Assembly: GCF_000217955.3 (NCBI RefSeq)
Contig: NZ_AFOY02000020.1
Location: forward strand, 2,501-52,898
Origin: Pseudomonas fluorescens HK44
Lineage (GTDB): Bacteria; Pseudomonadota; Gammaproteobacteria; Pseudomonadales; Pseudomonadaceae
Direction of reading: 5' to 3'
DNA length: 50,398 nucleotides
Below, one piece after another: positions 48,630 through 50,398 of the stretch. A program made the position numbers and the translations under genes. The notes under the pieces are model-generated. The model was not told the DNA's origin, did no database searches, and worked only from the letters and a program-made list of their open reading frames with translations. Numbering within the stretch: position 1 is the first letter of the stretch; each line of letters begins with the position of its first letter.

Positions 48630-48862
48630 AAGGGCATGCCGGTTAATGCCAGTCAGTTACGCCGTAACGCGACCTGTAGCAGCTGGCGAAGCCTGCGTTC
48701 GGCGGCGTAGCCGTCGTGAGCTCTACTTGCACTGCCTGCCTGGCGTAACGCATACCCTGATTTTACGACTGCTTCGCAGCCGAACGCAGGCTTCGCCAGA
48801 TGCTACGGGTCATGCGTTGCACTCGGAGTCCCTTAACTGACAGGCATTACACCGGTGCCCTT
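48630..48862. repeat. Composite inverted repeat of REP type, 233 bp
   Basis: Nested inverted repeats. The outer 30-nt arms (48630-48659 and 48833-48862) share AAGGGCA, CCGGT, TAATGCC and GTCAGTTA. The inner 31-nt arms (48673-48703 and 48779-48809) match at 29 positions, with CTGGCGAAGCC and TGCGTTCGGC in common. No ORF of note lies inside. It fills almost the whole gap between yjfJ and the rhomboid gene and looks like a pair of REP units or a MITE. Confidence 0.85.
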
Positions 48863-48887
48863 CCTTTTGAATGCGTGCGTAAGCCGG

Positions 48888-49589
48888 TTACTCGGCCGAT
48901 TGTTTTTTCAGGCGGTCCAGAATCGCGTTCGCGCTGCCCTGGTCGGGGGTGATGCCGGCTTCGCGCAGCTTGCGCTCCAGATCGTTGCCGGTGGACGCGT
49001 CCGCCAGTTCGTCGCTCGCTTCCAGCTCGGCAGCCCGTTGTTCCTGCTTGGCTTGCAGGCGATTCAAGGTGCCGACGGCGGTTTCCAGTTTGCCGTTGGC
49101 GCCGCCACTGGCGATGGAGGCGCTGACCTGCGCTTTCTGTACGCTTTCACGGGCCTTGGCCATGTCTACTTGTTGGCGCAGGCTCTTGATGCGGGCTTCG
49201 GCCTTGGTGATGTCCTTGCGCATTTTGTCGGCGTAGGCACCGAACTCGGTGGTTTGCTTCTGTTCGGCGTCGTGTTCGTTGGTCAGGGTCGAAATGGCTT
49301 CGGCCACTTCCAGTGCCAGGTCTTCACGGTTGGCCTGGAGCGCGGCCATGGCCTTGGATTCCAGGTCCTTGATCTTGGCGTTGTACTGCGCCACGCGTTC
49401 AGCCGAGAGTTTGTGCTTGGCCATGATGGTGACCAGTTCGCGCTTGGCGTTTGCCAGGGCGCTGTCGGCGTCGCGGATTTCCTGATCGAGGATGCGCAGG
49501 GCCTGTTGGTCGGCGATGGCTTCGCCGACTTCGCTGGCGCCGCCACGCAGTGCGGTGAACAACTTGCTCCAGATCGATTGGTTTTGCAT
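48888..49589 (-). CDS. yjfJ: PspA/IM30 family protein (YjfJ)
   Basis: 233 residues, almost entirely helical: coiled coil from about 25 to 155, Ala/Glu/Lys/Gln-rich, then a linker and a short C-terminal helix (about 195-230). PspA/Vipp1 proteins are ESCRT-III relatives that polymerise on stressed inner membranes. The N-terminal helix (MQNQSIWSKLFTALRGGASEV) is amphipathic and could bind membrane. Second gene of the operon, 19 bp after yjfI. No PspF/PspBC genes are nearby, so this is the yjf-type and not the classical psp locus. Confidence 0.92.
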   Translation of the reverse strand: MQNQSIWSKLFTALRGGASEVGEAIADQQALRILDQEIRDADSALANAKRELVTIMAKHKLSAERVAQYNAKIKDLESKAMAALQANREDLALEVAEAISTLTNEHDAEQKQTTEFGAYADKMRKDITKAEARIKSLRQQVDMAKARESVQKAQVSASIASGGANGKLETAVGTLNRLQAKQEQRAAELEASDELADASTGNDLERKLREAGITPDQGSANAILDRLKKQSAE

Positions 49590-49608
49590 GACTCGGTACT
49601 CCCTGAAA

Positions 49609-50286
49609 TTAGTTGAAGAAGCCTTCGAAGGCTTCGCTGGCGCGCTGAACGTTGTCGACGAGCGTTTTGATTTCGGTCACGACGTTGGTCAGGCTGGACT
49701 CGGAACTGAGTGCGCCGAACATGCTGTAGACGGTCTGCCCGTTGGGCATGGATTCGATACCGATCGACGACAGCGGGAACATTTCCCGGCTGCGCAGCAC
49801 GGCATCGTTGAAACGCTGCACGTCCTTGATGGATTCGAGATCGACCAGCACCGTGTCGACGATGATTTGCTCGCCGACGACGGCGATGTAAATCGGCAGC
49901 CCGCCAAACTCGTTCATTTCAAGCTTGATGCTCTGCTCGGAGCCTTGAATCAACGTCAGGGTGATTTCGTTGGATACCACCTCATCAAGGGCCTGCAGGG
50001 CGCTGAAGAGGCGATCGATGTTCCAGTTGTTACCTGCGCTCATGTAATCCTCCAACATGAATGAACCAGCCAGGATCGGCTGGCGTAGCTGTTTCTCCAT
50101 TTGCTTGAGCAGGCTCCGGTTTTCGGGAAGCACCCAAGTTTCATGTTTCACATAGCCGGCGGCGCTAAGTCCTCCGCGCATCTGCTTCATATAGAAGCTC
50201 GATGGTTTTTTCGCGGAAGGTTTCGAGCGCTCTCCCTGGCTGCTCGCGGGTGTTGTGTCTGAGGCTGCTGGAGAGCGACGTTTCAT
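49609..50286 (-). CDS. yjfI: DUF2170 protein (YjfI)
   Basis: 225 residues from the ATG at 50286, with GGAG 8 nt upstream; a 54-nt in-frame extension to 50340 lacks an RBS and would run through a promoter-like region. A basic Ser/Pro-rich N-terminus (about 1-45, RRSPAASDTTPASSQG) leads to a folded part with alternating strands and helices (about 75-215). DUF2170 members are proposed to resemble CesT/Tir-type secretion chaperones. First gene of the operon. Confidence 0.85.
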   Translation of the reverse strand: MKRRSPAASDTTPASSQGERSKPSAKKPSSFYMKQMRGGLSAAGYVKHETWVLPENRSLLKQMEKQLRQPILAGSFMLEDYMSAGNNWNIDRLFSALQALDEVVSNEITLTLIQGSEQSIKLEMNEFGGLPIYIAVVGEQIIVDTVLVDLESIKDVQRFNDAVLRSREMFPLSSIGIESMPNGQTVYSMFGALSSESSLTNVVTEIKTLVDNVQRASEAFEGFFN

Positions 50287-50309
50287 TGCAGTGGCTCCGC
50301 TTTTTTGTA

Positions 50310-50365
50310 TCACGCGTGAGAACACTACAGATAAATTCAAGCACTCTCAATAACTCACGCGTGAG
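50310..50365 (-). promoter_or_regulatory. Twin palindromes flanking a possible yjfI operon promoter
   Basis: A perfect 12-bp palindrome CTCACGCGTGAG (50354-50365) and a second copy (50310-50320) with a 10-bp perfect core TCACGCGTGA, 45 bp apart centre to centre. Between them, on the minus strand, TTGAGA (50350-50345) and TAGTGT (50327-50322) have a 17-nt spacer, a weak sigma-70 match. The arrangement suggests a dimeric regulator binding on both sides of the promoter. Confidence 0.6.
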
Positions 50366-50398
50366 ATTTTTAATCGACTGATTTTCATCACAAAAAAA

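Overview
The window is a chromosomal segment of a Pseudomonas, most likely of the P. fluorescens lineage. Three things point there. The gene order is the pseudomonad one: rrn end, birA, coaX, tRNA cluster, tuf, trpT, secE, nusG, rplKAJL, rpoBC, the str, S10, spc and alpha operons, then katA, a ferritin, uvrA, an MFS gene and ssb. Subunit lengths fit (RpoB 1357, RpoC 1399, KatA 482 residues). The two REP-type palindromic elements are of the kind scattered through fluorescent pseudomonads. This is an assignment from memory of families, not from a database search.

Layout. Positions 1-2852 hold the 3' nine-tenths of a 23S rRNA gene and a 5S rRNA gene, closed by a terminator. From 2988 to 5140 lie birA, coaX and a small membrane-anchored SPOR-like protein. 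From 5124 to 18873 runs the translation/transcription block: tandem promoters, tRNA-Tyr, tRNA-Gly, tRNA-Thr, a first EF-Tu gene, tRNA-Trp, secE, nusG, rplK, rplA, rplJ, rplL, rpoB and rpoC. From 18970 to 37292 lie rpsL, rpsG, fusA, a second EF-Tu gene, and the S10, spc and alpha ribosomal protein operons with secY and rpoA. Almost every sub-operon boundary has a hairpin followed directly by a sigma-70 promoter whose -10 is TAGAAT or close to it, with a GC-rich discriminator.

After rplQ come katA (with a candidate OxyR operator) and a heme-ligand-less bacterioferritin, a plausible peroxide/iron defence pair. Convergent to them is uvrA, with a divergent MFS transporter gene followed by ssb.

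The last 5.7 kb, all on the minus strand and transcribed from the right edge leftwards, is the least understood part. It is an apparent eight-gene operon matching the E. coli yjfI-yjfJ-yjfK-yjfL-yjfM-yjfC set: DUF2170, PspA/IM30, DUF2491, DUF350, a DUF1190 lipoprotein and an ATP-grasp ligase of the glutathionylspermidine synthetase type. A rhomboid intramembrane protease gene and a 78-residue membrane ORF are inserted between yjfJ and yjfK. A 233-bp composite inverted repeat lies in the intergenic region, and twin palindromes flank a possible promoter. This looks like an envelope-maintenance system combining membrane remodelling, intramembrane proteolysis and amide-bond ligation. Its substrate is unknown.

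No stretch longer than 300 bases lacks a gene. The larger gaps (5141-5282, 9177-9374, 10317-10536, 18874-19089, 30147-30354, 37248-37475, 42524-42716, 48606-48887) are described in the entries.
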